Shown here: piece by piece, positions 1 through 11,008 of the stretch
Numbering within the stretch: the first letter of the stretch is position 1
How the letters are laid out: each line of letters begins with the position of its first letter
NCBI RefSeq assembly: GCF_002192535.1
Contig: NZ_NAIA01000003.1
Location: 277,952-341,951, forward strand
Source of the DNA: Polynucleobacter hirudinilacicola
GTDB taxonomy: Bacteria; Pseudomonadota; Gammaproteobacteria; Burkholderiales; Burkholderiaceae
Direction: 5' to 3'
Length of the DNA: 64,000 bases
The notes under the pieces: model-generated
What the model was told of the DNA's origin: nothing
Databases searched by the model: none
The model's input: the letters and a program-made list of their open reading frames with translations, nothing else
Translations under genes and position numbers: made by a program

Positions 1-2674
1 GTTGACGTGACCTTAATAGACGATAAGCACTACCCACTAAGTGGGCAATTTTTTGATCAACCAAACCTACCTCTCCAGCAATGCGGAGTAGGGCAATATT
101 GCCAAGATTGCCAATCAGTTGTGAGTGTTGATGTGAGTAAGCTAGTACCAAGAACTGCACAATAAATTCAATATCCACCATGCCGCCAGAGTCGTGCTTG
201 AGGTCGAACTCGCCACTTGCATTGGGATGACCCGCATGAACCTTACGGCGCATCTCCAGAATTTCAATCCGCAGCTGATCAATATTTCGTTGCTGACTTA
301 ATACTTCTGAGCGCACTAGCTCAAAGTCTAAGCCTACGACTGCATTACCTGCCGAGCAGCGTGCCCTAGTTAAAGCTTGATGCTCCCAAACCCAAGCGGC
401 ATTATCACCTTCACGCATTTGATACTTCTTAAAAGCCTCAGCATTGGTTACTAAAAATCCAGCCGAGCCATTAGGGCGAAGCCGAGTATCAATTTCAAAT
501 AAACTGCCGGTCGATGTAAACGCAGTTAACCAATTAATCATGCGTTTAGCTAATAGTGCATAGATTTCTTGCGCAGCATAATCAGCCTCATCTGATTGGT
601 ACAAAAATACCAAATCAAGATCAGAAGCATAGCCAAGCTCTTTACCACCCAACTTGCCATACGAAATCACTGCAAATGGCGCAAGGAAATCTTGTGGTAA
701 ACCAAACTTCTGAGCTACACCAGGCCATACCCGTTCAAATGTAGTCTGCAACATCAGGTCGGCTAATGCGGATAAATGATCACTCACCTTTTCAACTGAT
801 AGAGGCTCATCAACACCGATACCAAGGTCGGCTAAGAGCGTGATAAATGTCTCAGTATGGTGAGTTACGCGCAAAATATCCATCGCCTGCTCCGAGCCGT
901 CACCTTCAGCCATGACATCATCAAGACGCATGTTCAGATTAGCTTTTACTTCTTGCCAATACTCCTTAGGCTGCTCGATCAAGGCCATCTCAGTTCTTGA
1001 GTTGAGTAAGTGATCCAATAAATGTGGGTGTCTTGTCAGATATTGAGCGCCCCATTGAGATGCTTTGAGTAAATCGAGCACATTGAATAGCGCCCTTGGG
1101 TATTCAGCCAAAATAGATAAGTAGGCACTGCGTCTTGCAATAGCCTCTAGTAAATCAAAAAATCGCAATAGGGCCTGATCACCGCCATCATGCTGCAAGC
1201 TTTCTGCAGCCTTACGCATCAAATTATCAAAGATAAGTCGACTTTTCTCGGGCAGCTGTCTTTGCTTAGGGCTGTCAACCCACAAACTCCAGCGCGCAAG
1301 AGTTTGTGGGAAATATTGCGCATCTGGCTCCCAACTTAAATCTATGGGAACAAGCTCTAATCGAGAACTGTCATCTAATAAGAACGCTTTTTCAAACAGA
1401 CGAGCAACATTATTTTGATGACGATCTAACTCCGCCATGAAAGATTGACTCTCGCTTTCTAGACCCCCTTCTGCCATTGATGAAGCTAAGCGTGAACGAG
1501 CTGACTCATCATCTGGTAGGTAGTGGGTTTGTTGATCATCCCAAACCTGAATACGATGCTCGAGGCGCCTCAAAAAAATGTAAGCCGATTGCAAGGCCTC
1601 GATTTCTTCTGAGGGCAAAATTCCTCGCCGCCCAATTAAACTGAGAACCTCTAAAGTAGGGCGGATCCTAAAGCGAGGGTCAGTTCCTCCTCGCATCAAC
1701 TGAAACATTTGCGCGAGAAACTCAATCTCTCGAATGCCGCCGCGACCCAACTTAATATCGCGGGAGCGGCCCTGATGTCCTGATGAGCGCTTATCAGCCT
1801 CATGCTGAATCTGTGCATGCAGATCCCGGATGGATGCGATCACGCCATAATCCAAATGGCGTCGATATACAAATGGGCGAATGAGTTGATCCAACTCCTT
1901 TGCACAATACAGATGCTCAGATGAACCAGGTAACGGTGCAATCAGGCGACCTTTAATCCAGGCATAACGCTCCCACTCTCTACCTTGAACTAAAAGATAT
2001 TCTTCTAGCATCTCCAAGCTGCATACCAATGGCCCTGAGTCACCATTAGGGCGCAAGCGCATATCTACCCGAAAAACAAAACCATTTTCATCATGCTCAG
2101 ATAAGAGCCTCATTAAATGCTTACCCATACGAGAGAACCATTCATGGTTTGAAAGGCTCTTGGGTCCACCTAAAGTTTCACCCTCATGCTCATACAAGAA
2201 AATCAAATCGATATCAGAGGAGAGGTTCAGCTCGAGGCCGCCTAATTTGCCCATGCCAACGACCATCAGAGGCATCTCAGCATTATTGGGCTTACTCCAA
2301 GGAAGCCCAAATCGATTTTTTAAATCCTCGCGTATGTAAGCAATAGAGTTTGCAACCGCCAACTCAGCAAAATGGCTCAGGCCATGAGTTACCTCATCTA
2401 AACTCGCCATTCCATTGAGATCCCGAAATGCGATCCAAATCATTAACCGCTGCCTAGCAAGCCGCAGATTGGCCATAAACTGGGCCTCTTCCAGCCCCAA
2501 CCCCTGCTGAGAGATTCCAGAAGTTTTTAGTAAATTTTGGATGCCCTGCAAATCGACCTTTATCTGTCCGCAAGACCTCAGCCAGTCAATCCATTCGGGG
2601 CGAGCATTGAGCCAGCGCCGCGCATAGGTGGAATGCTGCTCTAGAAAAGCAATTTGTCGAGAAAATTCATCCAT
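1..2674 (-). CDS. glnE: Glutamate-ammonia-ligase adenylyltransferase (partial, runs off left edge)
   Basis: Minus-strand open frame absent from the ORF track because no stop lies in the window; N-terminus reads MDEFSRQIAFLEQHSTYARRWLNARPEWIDWLRSCGQ and the frame stays open to position 1; nucleotidyltransferase-like duplicated architecture. Confidence 0.85.
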   Translation of the reverse strand, partial: MDEFSRQIAFLEQHSTYARRWLNARPEWIDWLRSCGQIKVDLQGIQNLLKTSGISQQGLGLEEAQFMANLRLARQRLMIWIAFRDLNGMASLDEVTHGLSHFAELAVANSIAYIREDLKNRFGLPWSKPNNAEMPLMVVGMGKLGGLELNLSSDIDLIFLYEHEGETLGGPKSLSNHEWFSRMGKHLMRLLSEHDENGFVFRVDMRLRPNGDSGPLVCSLEMLEEYLLVQGREWERYAWIKGRLIAPLPGSSEHLYCAKELDQLIRPFVYRRHLDYGVIASIRDLHAQIQHEADKRSSGHQGRSRDIKLGRGGIREIEFLAQMFQLMRGGTDPRFRIRPTLEVLSLIGRRGILPSEEIEALQSAYIFLRRLEHRIQVWDDQQTHYLPDDESARSRLASSMAEGGLESESQSFMAELDRHQNNVARLFEKAFLLDDSSRLELVPIDLSWEPDAQYFPQTLARWSLWVDSPKQRQLPEKSRLIFDNLMRKAAESLQHDGGDQALLRFFDLLEAIARRSAYLSILAEYPRALFNVLDLLKASQWGAQYLTRHPHLLDHLLNSRTEMALIEQPKEYWQEVKANLNMRLDDVMAEGDGSEQAMDILRVTHHTETFITLLADLGIGVDEPLSVEKVSDHLSALADLMLQTTFERVWPGVAQKFGLPQDFLAPFAVISYGKLGGKELGYASDLDLVFLYQSDEADYAAQEIYALLAKRMINWLTAFTSTGSLFEIDTRLRPNGSAGFLVTNAEAFKKYQMREGDNAAWVWEHQALTRARCSAGNAVVGLDFELVRSEVLSQQRNIDQLRIEILEMRRKVHAGHPNASGEFDLKHDSGGMVDIEFIVQFLVLAYSHQHSQLIGNLGNIALLRIAGEVGLVDQKIAHLVGSAYRLLRSRQ

Positions 2675-2752
2675 TCCCCCATCTTAATCCGTACCCTAAT
2701 TCTGATGCTAGAAGCTTGGCGACCGACTCCAGGCTGACGGATAATAGGGGTC

Positions 2753-5700
2753 ATGCTGCAAAACATCATCCCGCCTCGCCTCAAGAGCTTGCTGGCAAAA
2801 CGCCCCCAAAGTTTTGACGGGCCTTGGCGTAAACGCGCCCTCTTTCTTTGCGGATTTGTTTTGGTCTTGTTTGTGGTCGGCCACCTGGGAATTCGTTTCA
2901 TAGTTTGGCCTCAAATTGAAAAATCTAAAGCTTCAGTAGAAAGACTCATTAGTGCTCGCATTGGTGTTGATGTTGCCATGGATGATTTAAGGGTTTCTTG
3001 GACTGGCATCCGGCCCGAGTTTGAGCTCGATGGCCTACGCTTTAATGGCCCTGACAAATCGAGGCCCTTATTGCAGATTGCCAAAATTCGCGGTGAGCTC
3101 AGCTGGAATTCCTTCTACCACCTAGCACCCTATTTCCATGAGCTCTACTTTGAAGGCGCTCAAATTTATGCTGAGCGCGATAAAAAAGGCTTGATCAATA
3201 TTGCCGGCATTGCAACTCACGGGAATTCAAATGATTACGGATTCGAAAATTGGCTTCTCGCGCAAAACGAGATTGAAGTTAACAATGTTGAAATATTTTG
3301 GTCTGATCAGCTAGATAAAAAATTAAGTACTTCGTTTCAAATTCAAAATCTAGTACTCATTAATGGCCTACGCAGTCATAAAGCCTCACTGAAAACAACA
3401 ACTCCGTGGGCTAATGGCCCCATACAGGTTGAGGCAAACTTTGTTCACCACCTCGGTGGCCAGGCTGGCAATTGGCGTGACTGGATTGGTAATATCTCGT
3501 GGGATGTAGCCGATCTCAATCTCAGTCAAATTGCAAAAGAATTTACTCTTCCACTCCACGCTTTAGAGGGAAAGCTGAGCTCTAAGGGAAAATTAAAAAT
3601 TGATAACGGCCAACCCGATGGTGGAGTAGTCTTTATAGCTGCAGATAACCTTGTAATTCAGCTCGCCAAAAATGAAGATGGGATTGCTTTAGGTAGATTG
3701 GAAACCAATCTCACCCAAGAAAATGATGGCGGCTTAATTTCTGTCACTACCAAAACATTTGCCTGGCGCGATATTGATAGTTCAAAGACTGGGCCATTAG
3801 AAAACTTAAGTCCGATGACTTTTGCCTGGAGTCCTCCAGGTTCCGATGGTGAGATTAAAGAATTTAGATTCTCTTCCCCTAAAATTTTGGTTGAAGATGT
3901 AGCTCTATTCGCATTGAACTTACCGCTATCTAAAAAAGTTCATCAATGGATTAAGGCCTCTCGTGCAGATGGTGAATTACAAAATCTCGATATCCGCTGG
4001 TCTGAGAGTAAATCTTCCCTATCGTCATTAAATATTCCTGGTGGATGGTTTAAATCAAACAAATTGGATTTTTCTATTAGCGCCAAGCTTGTTAATCTGG
4101 GCTTTATTGGCATCGACAAATCTATGCCATCTGCTTCAAATCTATCCGGGTTTATTAGTGCCGATCAAAATCAAGGAAGCTTTTCTATTAATTCCAGCGA
4201 CCTCGAGATTGAGATCAATGATTTATTGGTTGATCCCAAAATTCAATTAGATCGCGCCAATGGACAGGTGACCTGGTCAAAGAAAAAAGGGAATTGGATT
4301 GTTAATGCAAAACAGCTGGCCCTCAGTAATCCGGAAATAGATACAACGCTCAATATCAATTACGTGATTGGGGCCGCCAAGAAGCCGGATTTCATGACTC
4401 TGGATATGGACTTTGCAAAAGCCGATCTAGCTACCGCATACCGCTACCTACCTCTTGGCATGGGTAAAGAGGCCAGACAGTACTTGAGCAAAGCATTTAC
4501 TGCAGGCACCATACAAAAAGGTAGCCTACATATTAAAGGCGATCCCAATGGCGTCCCCTTCCCCAATAGTGGCGATGGTGAATTCACCCTCAATCTACCA
4601 ATCGTAGGGGCTACGTTCTACCCAGTCCCGTTATTGCCAAGCAACTTAGGAGTTTGGTCTGCATTTAGCAAAGTAAATGGCGTACTTGCAATGCAAAACT
4701 CAAACTTGAAGGTAGATATTTCTAAAGCTAACTTCAAAGATGTACAGCTCAGTCAATTCCATGCAGAAATTCCAAATGTCAGTGCAAAGCAGTTAATGCT
4801 ATCCGTGAATGGCAATGCCCAGGGCGATGCTCCACAGATGCTAGAGTATCTATTCGCCTCTCCATTTGCTAAAAAGCAAAATAAGATAGAAAAGAATCTA
4901 CGAGTAAGTGGGCCAATTAACCTTGACCTAGGACTAAAGATCCCCCTCTCGACTAACGATGACACTGGCGTTGATATCAAGCTGGATCTAACTGGTAACA
5001 AAGCACAGTGGGCAAATTTACCGCCACTGGAGAATCTCAAAGGAAAAATTCGGATTACCGAAGTGAATCCTGAATTTGAAAATGTCACTGCAACCTTCTT
5101 GGGCGGGACTTTAAACATCGGTAGCTCACCCTCAGCACCAGGTAAACAAAACTTTAATATTACGGGCGCTATTACTGCGAACTTTATTAAAGACTATCTT
5201 GTAAAAACACTCAACAATGAGGCTTCTCCAATTCTGGAGGCAATGAGTGGATCTGCCAAATACGAAGGCACTCTCAGCTTTAATAAAACTGGTAGCGAAA
5301 CCAATCTCAAATTTGATCTGCGTAATTGGGCAAGTGCCGCTCCAATGCCAGCCAAGAAGCTGATGGGTACACCCATGACTGGGCAAGTGCTCTTTAAAAC
5401 AACTACCAGCAATGAAGGTAGCGCAAATCGCTTTAGCTGGACTGGAAAGTTTGGAGACCTATATACAGTTCAAGGAGACATGAATAGCAATGATGAGTTG
5501 CGCTATGCCCTTGGCATAGGTGCACCGGCGAATTTATCCCAGACTGGATTCCAAATGAATCTAGCTAGCAATGAGCTCGATATGGATGCTTGGTTAGATT
5601 TCTTTGGAAAACAAAAACAACAAAGTAATACTCCCCCAATAACTAGCTCTGAAACCACTAGCGTTAATTTAACTGCACAGGTGAAGAAGCTCATTTTGTT

Positions 5701-6889
5701 TGACCGCATCTGGCAAGACCTCAATTTATCGGCAAGCAATAAAACGAATGCTTGGCAGTTGCGAATTAACTCGCCTCTCATTGCAGGTCAAATACAGTAT
5801 CAGGAATCCAATAATGCCAATCCTAGCGGCCTAGTGAGCGGAAATTTAAGTCGACTCAAGGTTCCAGATGAGTTCACCCCAGTAATAGAAACAACTAAGG
5901 TAGCACAAAAGACTAATGTTGTTGTGAAGAGTAAGCTTTCACCCAATTCAATTCCAAGTCTAGATGTGACCATCGATGACTTGAATTGGTCAAAGGCACA
6001 TCTTGGACAAACTAAACTCAAAACAAAGACTAGCAACAATCTATTAACAATAGAATCGATTCAATTTAATAATCCCCAAAGCAACTCAATCACCACCGGG
6101 CAATGGATTGGTGCCACACCAAACCAAGCCGAGCATAGCAGTATGAATATAGATTTGGATGTGAAAGATGCTGGGCGCATTATTGCTAATTGGAGTTCAC
6201 AAAAATCTGTTGAAGGTGGCCAAGGCAAGCTGACTGCCAATGCAGAGTGGGATGGCTCGCCCTTTAGTCCCAAATATGAAACTCTTGCTGGTAAGGTCAA
6301 CCTCAATCTGGAAAAAGGACGCTTATTAGAAGTCGATACTAGCGGCGCTCAAATTTTGGATGTGCTAAGCCTGCAAAGTCTCTTCAGATTTGCGACCTTA
6401 GATCTTCAAGGTAGCCTAGGTAATATTGTTAGCAAGGGAACGCCCTTCAACAATATCAATGCAAGCTTCGACCTTAGTAATGGACTGGCCCAAACCAAGC
6501 AATTCACCATGAGCCTAGATCAGGCTAGAGTAGCGATGGTAGGACAAATCAATATTCCCAAACAAACACAAGATCTGCGCGTGACTATCTTCCCAACCAT
6601 TGACGCAACTGCTGGCTCCTTAGCTGCTTTTGCGATCAACCCTATTGTTGGATTGGGTGCACTCGTTGGGCAATACCTCATTACTAATCAAATTAATCGA
6701 AATTTACAATCTGATTATTTAATTCAAGGCTCTTGGGATAAGCCAGAAGTGATTCCGCTAGATCAAAAAGGTCAGCCGATTGATAATAAAACTTTAAATA
6801 CGATACGTAGCAAAGATTTACTTAAAGAACAAAGTAAACCCAGCCCAAACAACGCACCAACCCCAAAACCGCAAACCCAGGCTTTATGA
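2753..6889 (+). CDS. yhdP: YhdP/AsmA-like large membrane-anchored protein (putative phospholipid transport)
   Basis: 1378-aa ORF; N-terminal TM (RALFLCGFVLVLFVVGHLGIRF), long beta-rich body, C-terminal IFPTIDATAGSLAAFAINPIVGLGALVGQYL typical of the YhdP/AsmA family. Confidence 0.85.
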   Translation: MLQNIIPPRLKSLLAKRPQSFDGPWRKRALFLCGFVLVLFVVGHLGIRFIVWPQIEKSKASVERLISARIGVDVAMDDLRVSWTGIRPEFELDGLRFNGPDKSRPLLQIAKIRGELSWNSFYHLAPYFHELYFEGAQIYAERDKKGLINIAGIATHGNSNDYGFENWLLAQNEIEVNNVEIFWSDQLDKKLSTSFQIQNLVLINGLRSHKASLKTTTPWANGPIQVEANFVHHLGGQAGNWRDWIGNISWDVADLNLSQIAKEFTLPLHALEGKLSSKGKLKIDNGQPDGGVVFIAADNLVIQLAKNEDGIALGRLETNLTQENDGGLISVTTKTFAWRDIDSSKTGPLENLSPMTFAWSPPGSDGEIKEFRFSSPKILVEDVALFALNLPLSKKVHQWIKASRADGELQNLDIRWSESKSSLSSLNIPGGWFKSNKLDFSISAKLVNLGFIGIDKSMPSASNLSGFISADQNQGSFSINSSDLEIEINDLLVDPKIQLDRANGQVTWSKKKGNWIVNAKQLALSNPEIDTTLNINYVIGAAKKPDFMTLDMDFAKADLATAYRYLPLGMGKEARQYLSKAFTAGTIQKGSLHIKGDPNGVPFPNSGDGEFTLNLPIVGATFYPVPLLPSNLGVWSAFSKVNGVLAMQNSNLKVDISKANFKDVQLSQFHAEIPNVSAKQLMLSVNGNAQGDAPQMLEYLFASPFAKKQNKIEKNLRVSGPINLDLGLKIPLSTNDDTGVDIKLDLTGNKAQWANLPPLENLKGKIRITEVNPEFENVTATFLGGTLNIGSSPSAPGKQNFNITGAITANFIKDYLVKTLNNEASPILEAMSGSAKYEGTLSFNKTGSETNLKFDLRNWASAAPMPAKKLMGTPMTGQVLFKTTTSNEGSANRFSWTGKFGDLYTVQGDMNSNDELRYALGIGAPANLSQTGFQMNLASNELDMDAWLDFFGKQKQQSNTPPITSSETTSVNLTAQVKKLILFDRIWQDLNLSASNKTNAWQLRINSPLIAGQIQYQESNNANPSGLVSGNLSRLKVPDEFTPVIETTKVAQKTNVVVKSKLSPNSIPSLDVTIDDLNWSKAHLGQTKLKTKTSNNLLTIESIQFNNPQSNSITTGQWIGATPNQAEHSSMNIDLDVKDAGRIIANWSSQKSVEGGQGKLTANAEWDGSPFSPKYETLAGKVNLNLEKGRLLEVDTSGAQILDVLSLQSLFRFATLDLQGSLGNIVSKGTPFNNINASFDLSNGLAQTKQFTMSLDQARVAMVGQINIPKQTQDLRVTIFPTIDATAGSLAAFAINPIVGLGALVGQYLITNQINRNLQSDYLIQGSWDKPEVIPLDQKGQPIDNKTLNTIRSKDLLKEQSKPSPNNAPTPKPQTQAL

Positions 6890-7716
6890 GCAAATCCAAC
6901 TCTGTAGAACTCAAAATTGCCGCGATTCAGATGGTATCTAGCGCATCAGTTCAAGCAAATCTAGAGACGGCTGGCAGGCTGATCCAAGCAGCAGCTCAGG
7001 ATGAAGCTCAGGTTGTCGTTCTACCGGAATACTTTTGCATCATGGGTCTGAAAGACACTGATAAGGTCAACATCCGAGAAGCTTTTGGTAGCGGGCCAAT
7101 TCAAGCAGAACTTGCAGAGCTGGCTAAGGCTAATGGTATTTATTTAATTGCGGGGACCATTCCCCTTAAAGCAAAAGATCCAAACAAAGTATTGAATACA
7201 ACCCTCGTCTTTGGCCCAGATGGGCAGAGAGTAGCGCGCTATGACAAGATTCATTTATTTGGTTTTCAGACCAATACTGAACGCTACCAAGAGTCTGAAA
7301 CGATAGAAGCTGGTGAGATACCCGGCATCGTCAAAATTACAGCCAATAATACTGAGTGGACTCTTGGACTGAGTATTTGTTATGACTTGCGCTTTCCAGA
7401 ACTGTACCGCGCGCTTGGGCAAGTAGATTGCCACATCATTCCTGCTGCCTTTACTTATACAACTGGTAAAGACCATTGGGAAATCCTCTTGCGGGCTCGT
7501 GCTATTGAAAACCAATGCTACGTCTTAGCATCTGCGCAAGGCGGGATACACCAAAACCAAAGGCGGACTTGGGGCAATACCATGCTGATCGACCCTTGGG
7601 GTAGCATCCTAAGCACTCTTAACGAAGGGGAGGGGTTTATTTCTGGGGTTTTAAGCAAAGAAAAATTAAACGAGGTACGCTCTAAGTTACCCGCACTTGC
7701 ACACCGTAAGCTTTAA
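6886..7716 (+). CDS. Carbon-nitrogen hydrolase (Nit1/deaminated glutathione amidase-like)
   Basis: Nitrilase motifs: [11 protein letters not shown] (Glu), KIHLFGF (Lys), [14 protein letters not shown] (Cys); overlaps the yhdP stop by 4 nt. Confidence 0.9.
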   Translation: MSKSNSVELKIAAIQMVSSASVQANLETAGRLIQAAAQDEAQVVVLPEYFCIMGLKDTDKVNIREAFGSGPIQAELAELAKANGIYLIAGTIPLKAKDPNKVLNTTLVFGPDGQRVARYDKIHLFGFQTNTERYQESETIEAGEIPGIVKITANNTEWTLGLSICYDLRFPELYRALGQVDCHIIPAAFTYTTGKDHWEILLRARAIENQCYVLASAQGGIHQNQRRTWGNTMLIDPWGSILSTLNEGEGFISGVLSKEKLNEVRSKLPALAHRKL

Positions 7717-7736
7717 AGAAAGATTTGCTGAATCAC

Positions 7737-9227
7737 ATGAATGCACCTGAAGCACTATTTCCCGCGAATTGGGCCAAAGCCAAAAAGCAGGCAGATCTTC
7801 TTAAATTAGCCAAGTCCATTCTGCTTGAGCCAACTGGACTCTCAGAGCAAGATCTCCATAAGACATTTGGCAGCATGTTCACCCATCACCTTGATGATGC
7901 TGATTTGTACTTCCAACATACTCGCAGTGAAAGTTGGAGTCTGGAGGAGGGAATTGTCAAATCTGGTAGCTTCAATATTGACCAAGGCGTGGGAGTTCGA
8001 GCTATTTATGGTGATAAGACTGCCTTTGCTTACTCTGACGAAATTAATTTAGAAGCGCTGACTAAAGCTGCTAAAGCTACCCGCGTGATTGGCCCACAAG
8101 GTGGTAAGCAAGCCGTTGCTAGCAAGTTATTCAATCCCATATCCAATAAGCTTTACTCCGATATGAATCCTTTAGACTCATTACAGCCTAAAGAAAAAAT
8201 TGCCCTACTAGAAAGCATTGAGCGTCGCGCAAAAGCACGTGATCCTCGGATTATTCAGGTGATGGCAAGTCTTGCTGGTGAATTTGATGTTGTTCTAGTG
8301 GTACGTGCAGATGGCTTGCTTGCTGCAGATGTAAGGCCACTAGTGCGCGTTTCAGTTCATGTGATTGCCGAGCAAAATGGTCGTCGTGAGTCTGGGTCTT
8401 CCGGTGGTGGTGCGCGCCATGACTATCATTATTTTGACGCCGCTCTGATCAACCAATATGTGGATGAAGCGGTTGATGGCGCCCTCATCAACCTGGAATC
8501 TCGTCCTGCGCCTGCAGGCCCAATGACAGTTGTCATGGGCCCAGGCTGGCCAGGTGTTCTGCTACACGAAGCAGTTGGTCATGGTCTTGAAGGTGACTTC
8601 AACCGTAAGGGTTCCTCAGCATTTGCTGGTCGTATTGGGCAACGCGTAGCAGCTAAAGGTGTCACTGTGGTTGATGATGGCACCCTCTCTGGCCGCAGAG
8701 GATCATTGAACATTGACGACGAAGGCACGCCCACTCAATGCACCACCTTAATTGAAGATGGAATTTTGAAGGGTTATATTCAGGATAGTTTGAATGCGCG
8801 ACTGATGAAAATGCCACTGACAGGTAATGGCCGCCGCGAAAGTTTTGCATCACTTCCAATGCCACGCATGACAAATACTTACATGCTAGCCGGCAAGGAC
8901 GATCCCCAAGAAATTGTGGCGAGCATCAAGCGTGGTTTATACGCAGTCAATTTTGGCGGTGGCCAAGTTGACATTACCAGTGGCAAATTTGTGTTCTCGG
9001 CGTCTGAAGCGTATTGGGTTGAAAACGGCAAAATTCAATATCCCGTCAAAGGTGCCACGATTATTGGCAGCGGCCCCGAGTCCTTAAAACAGGTCTCCAT
9101 GATTGGTAACGATCTCAAATTAGACGGTGGCATCGGGGTTTGCGGCAAAGAAGGGCAAAGCGTTCCGGTCGGCGTTGGACAGCCCACTTTACGCATCGAC
9201 AGCCTCACTGTCGGTGGAACCGCCTGA
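7737..9227 (+). CDS. tldD: Metalloprotease TldD
   Basis: TldD family with [12 protein letters not shown] metal motif; ORF track starts at TTG 7725, ATG at 7737 (MNAPEALF) is equally plausible. Confidence 0.93.
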   Translation: MNAPEALFPANWAKAKKQADLLKLAKSILLEPTGLSEQDLHKTFGSMFTHHLDDADLYFQHTRSESWSLEEGIVKSGSFNIDQGVGVRAIYGDKTAFAYSDEINLEALTKAAKATRVIGPQGGKQAVASKLFNPISNKLYSDMNPLDSLQPKEKIALLESIERRAKARDPRIIQVMASLAGEFDVVLVVRADGLLAADVRPLVRVSVHVIAEQNGRRESGSSGGGARHDYHYFDAALINQYVDEAVDGALINLESRPAPAGPMTVVMGPGWPGVLLHEAVGHGLEGDFNRKGSSAFAGRIGQRVAAKGVTVVDDGTLSGRRGSLNIDDEGTPTQCTTLIEDGILKGYIQDSLNARLMKMPLTGNGRRESFASLPMPRMTNTYMLAGKDDPQEIVASIKRGLYAVNFGGGQVDITSGKFVFSASEAYWVENGKIQYPVKGATIIGSGPESLKQVSMIGNDLKLDGGIGVCGKEGQSVPVGVGQPTLRIDSLTVGGTA

Positions 9228-9238
9228 AATTTCTAAAT

Positions 9239-9258
9239 TACGGCTTAAAATAGCCGTA
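9239..9258 (+). promoter_or_regulatory. Perfect 7-bp inverted repeat TACGGCT-TAAAAT-AGCCGTA abutting the aroG start; the loop is a -10-like hexamer
   Basis: Read directly: arms 9239-9245 and 9252-9258, loop TAAAAT 9246-9251, ATG at 9258. Confidence 0.55.
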
Positions 9259-10382
9259 TGAGCCAACAAAATACGAATCCCTCCAATTGGTACTCTGTCG
9301 TTGATAAAACGTCAGATACTGACGATCAACGCATTGATAAGATTTCTGTTCTGCCTCCGCCAGAACATCTGATTCGCTTCTTTCCAATTTCTGGAACCCC
9401 TACCGAAGCATTGATCAGCAAAACTCGCAAGAAAATTCGCGACATCATTCATGGTAAAGACGATCGTTTACTCGTGATCATTGGGCCTTGCTCGATTCAT
9501 GATCCACGTGCGGCACTCGAATATTGTCAACGCCTTTTAGCCGAGCGTGAGCGCTTTGCTGGTGAACTAGAAATTGTGATGCGCGTCTATTTTGAAAAAC
9601 CACGCACTACCGTTGGCTGGAAGGGTCTGATTAATGACCCTTACTTGGATGAAAGCTATCGCATTGAAGAAGGTCTGCGTCTTGCACGTCAAGTCCTCAT
9701 GGAAATCAATCGACTGGGTATGCCGGCTGGTAGCGAATTCTTGGATGTGATCTCTCCACAATATATTGCTGACCTCATCTCATGGGGCGCTATTGGTGCA
9801 CGCACTACTGAAAGCCAAGTTCATCGTGAACTTGCCTCTGGTTTATCTGCGCCCATCGGATTTAAAAACGGCACCGATGGCAATATCAAAATTGCTACTG
9901 ATGCGATTCAAGCGGCAGGTCGTCCACACCACTTCTTATCTGTTCACAAGAATGGGCAAGTGTCCGTTGTGGAAACTAAAGGCAACAATGACTGTCACGT
10001 CATTTTACGTGGCGGAAAAGAGCCTAACTACGAAGCGCCGCACGTACAATCTGCTTGCGCTGAACTAGCATCTGCAAAGCTTCCAGCCAGTTTGATGGTT
10101 GACTTATCGCATGCTAACTCCAGCAAGAAACATGAGCGTCAAATCATCGTGGCAGATGATATTGCCAAGCAAATTGAATCTGGTTCACATGAGATTTTTG
10201 GTGTGATGGTAGAAAGCCACCTGAACGACGGTGCGCAGAAATTTACACCTGGTAAAGATGATCCACGTAAGCTAGAGTACGGCAAGAGTATTACCGATGC
10301 CTGTATTAATTGGGATGATTCAGTAAAAGTGTTGGAGCGTTTAGCTGGCGCAGTAAAGAAACGCCGCAGCAAGAAAAAATAA
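9258..10382 (+). CDS. aroG: 3-deoxy-7-phosphoheptulonate synthase, class I
   Basis: Class I DAHP synthase: LLVIIGPCSIHDPRAALEY, VYFEKPRTTVGWKGLINDP, SHANSSKKHERQ. Confidence 0.95.
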   Translation: MSQQNTNPSNWYSVVDKTSDTDDQRIDKISVLPPPEHLIRFFPISGTPTEALISKTRKKIRDIIHGKDDRLLVIIGPCSIHDPRAALEYCQRLLAERERFAGELEIVMRVYFEKPRTTVGWKGLINDPYLDESYRIEEGLRLARQVLMEINRLGMPAGSEFLDVISPQYIADLISWGAIGARTTESQVHRELASGLSAPIGFKNGTDGNIKIATDAIQAAGRPHHFLSVHKNGQVSVVETKGNNDCHVILRGGKEPNYEAPHVQSACAELASAKLPASLMVDLSHANSSKKHERQIIVADDIAKQIESGSHEIFGVMVESHLNDGAQKFTPGKDDPRKLEYGKSITDACINWDDSVKVLERLAGAVKKRRSKKK

Positions 10383-10408
10383 TACGCGCAGTAATGAAGG
10401 TAAGATTA

Positions 10409-10440
10409 AAAGAGGCTAATTTATTTAGTCTCTTTTTTTT
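10409..10440 (+). terminator. Rho-independent terminator of aroG
   Basis: AAAGAGGCTAA-TTTAT-TTAGTCTCTTT stem (one G-T) followed by T8; overlaps the 3' end of the convergent cobO. Confidence 0.8.
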
Positions 10441-10990
10441 CGTGCTTCCAAAGTACATCAGTACCACCAGCCGCACGATTGAGTATGCGCGAAAGCACAA
10501 ACAATAAATCAGACAAACGATTGACATATTGGCGAGGAGCATCATACAAAGGCTCTGCCCAACCCAAGCGCACAATCGAACGCTCAGCTCTTCTACAGAC
10601 GGTGCGACATACGTGCGCTTGCGCAGCAGCACGAGTACCACCAGGAAGAATGAATTCTGTCAAAGGAGGAAGTTCTTTGTTGTACTTTTCTAACCAAATA
10701 TCTAACTGAGCTACGTGGTCAGGATTTAGTAACTTGTAATTCGGAATGCAGAGCTCGCCGCCCAGATCGAATAAATCATGCTGAACCTGCATGAAAAGCG
10801 CTTTTAGCTCAGGAGCAATGCTTTCTGGGATCTCCTCAGTCATCAAAACACCGATTTCTGAGTTCAGCTCATCCACGTCGCCCATAGCGCAAATCCGCAA
10901 ATGATCCTTCTCAACGCGACTTCCATCGCCTAATCCAGTCATTCCAGCATCGCCCGTTCTAGTGGCGATTTTTGATAGTCGATTTCCCAT
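10421..10990 (-). CDS. cobO: Cob(I)yrinic acid a,c-diamide adenosyltransferase (PduO type)
   Basis: TRTGDAGMTGLGDGSRVEKD, VDELNSEIG and C-terminal CRRAERSIVRL / YVNRLSDLLFVLSR motifs of PduO-type ATR. The symbol is the generic one; family is PduO-type. Confidence 0.88.
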   Translation of the reverse strand: MGNRLSKIATRTGDAGMTGLGDGSRVEKDHLRICAMGDVDELNSEIGVLMTEEIPESIAPELKALFMQVQHDLFDLGGELCIPNYKLLNPDHVAQLDIWLEKYNKELPPLTEFILPGGTRAAAQAHVCRTVCRRAERSIVRLGWAEPLYDAPRQYVNRLSDLLFVLSRILNRAAGGTDVLWKHEKKETK

Positions 10991-11008
10991 GAGCTTAATT
11001 ATAGGTAA

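Noticed and set aside
556-2346. ORF-track plus-strand ORFs (556-744, 2149-2346)
   Set aside because: They lie antisense inside the well-supported glnE frame and have no family features.
4753-6306. Series of minus-strand ORFs antisense to yhdP
   Set aside because: Low-complexity, no motifs or SD; explained as shadows of the 1378-aa yhdP ORF.
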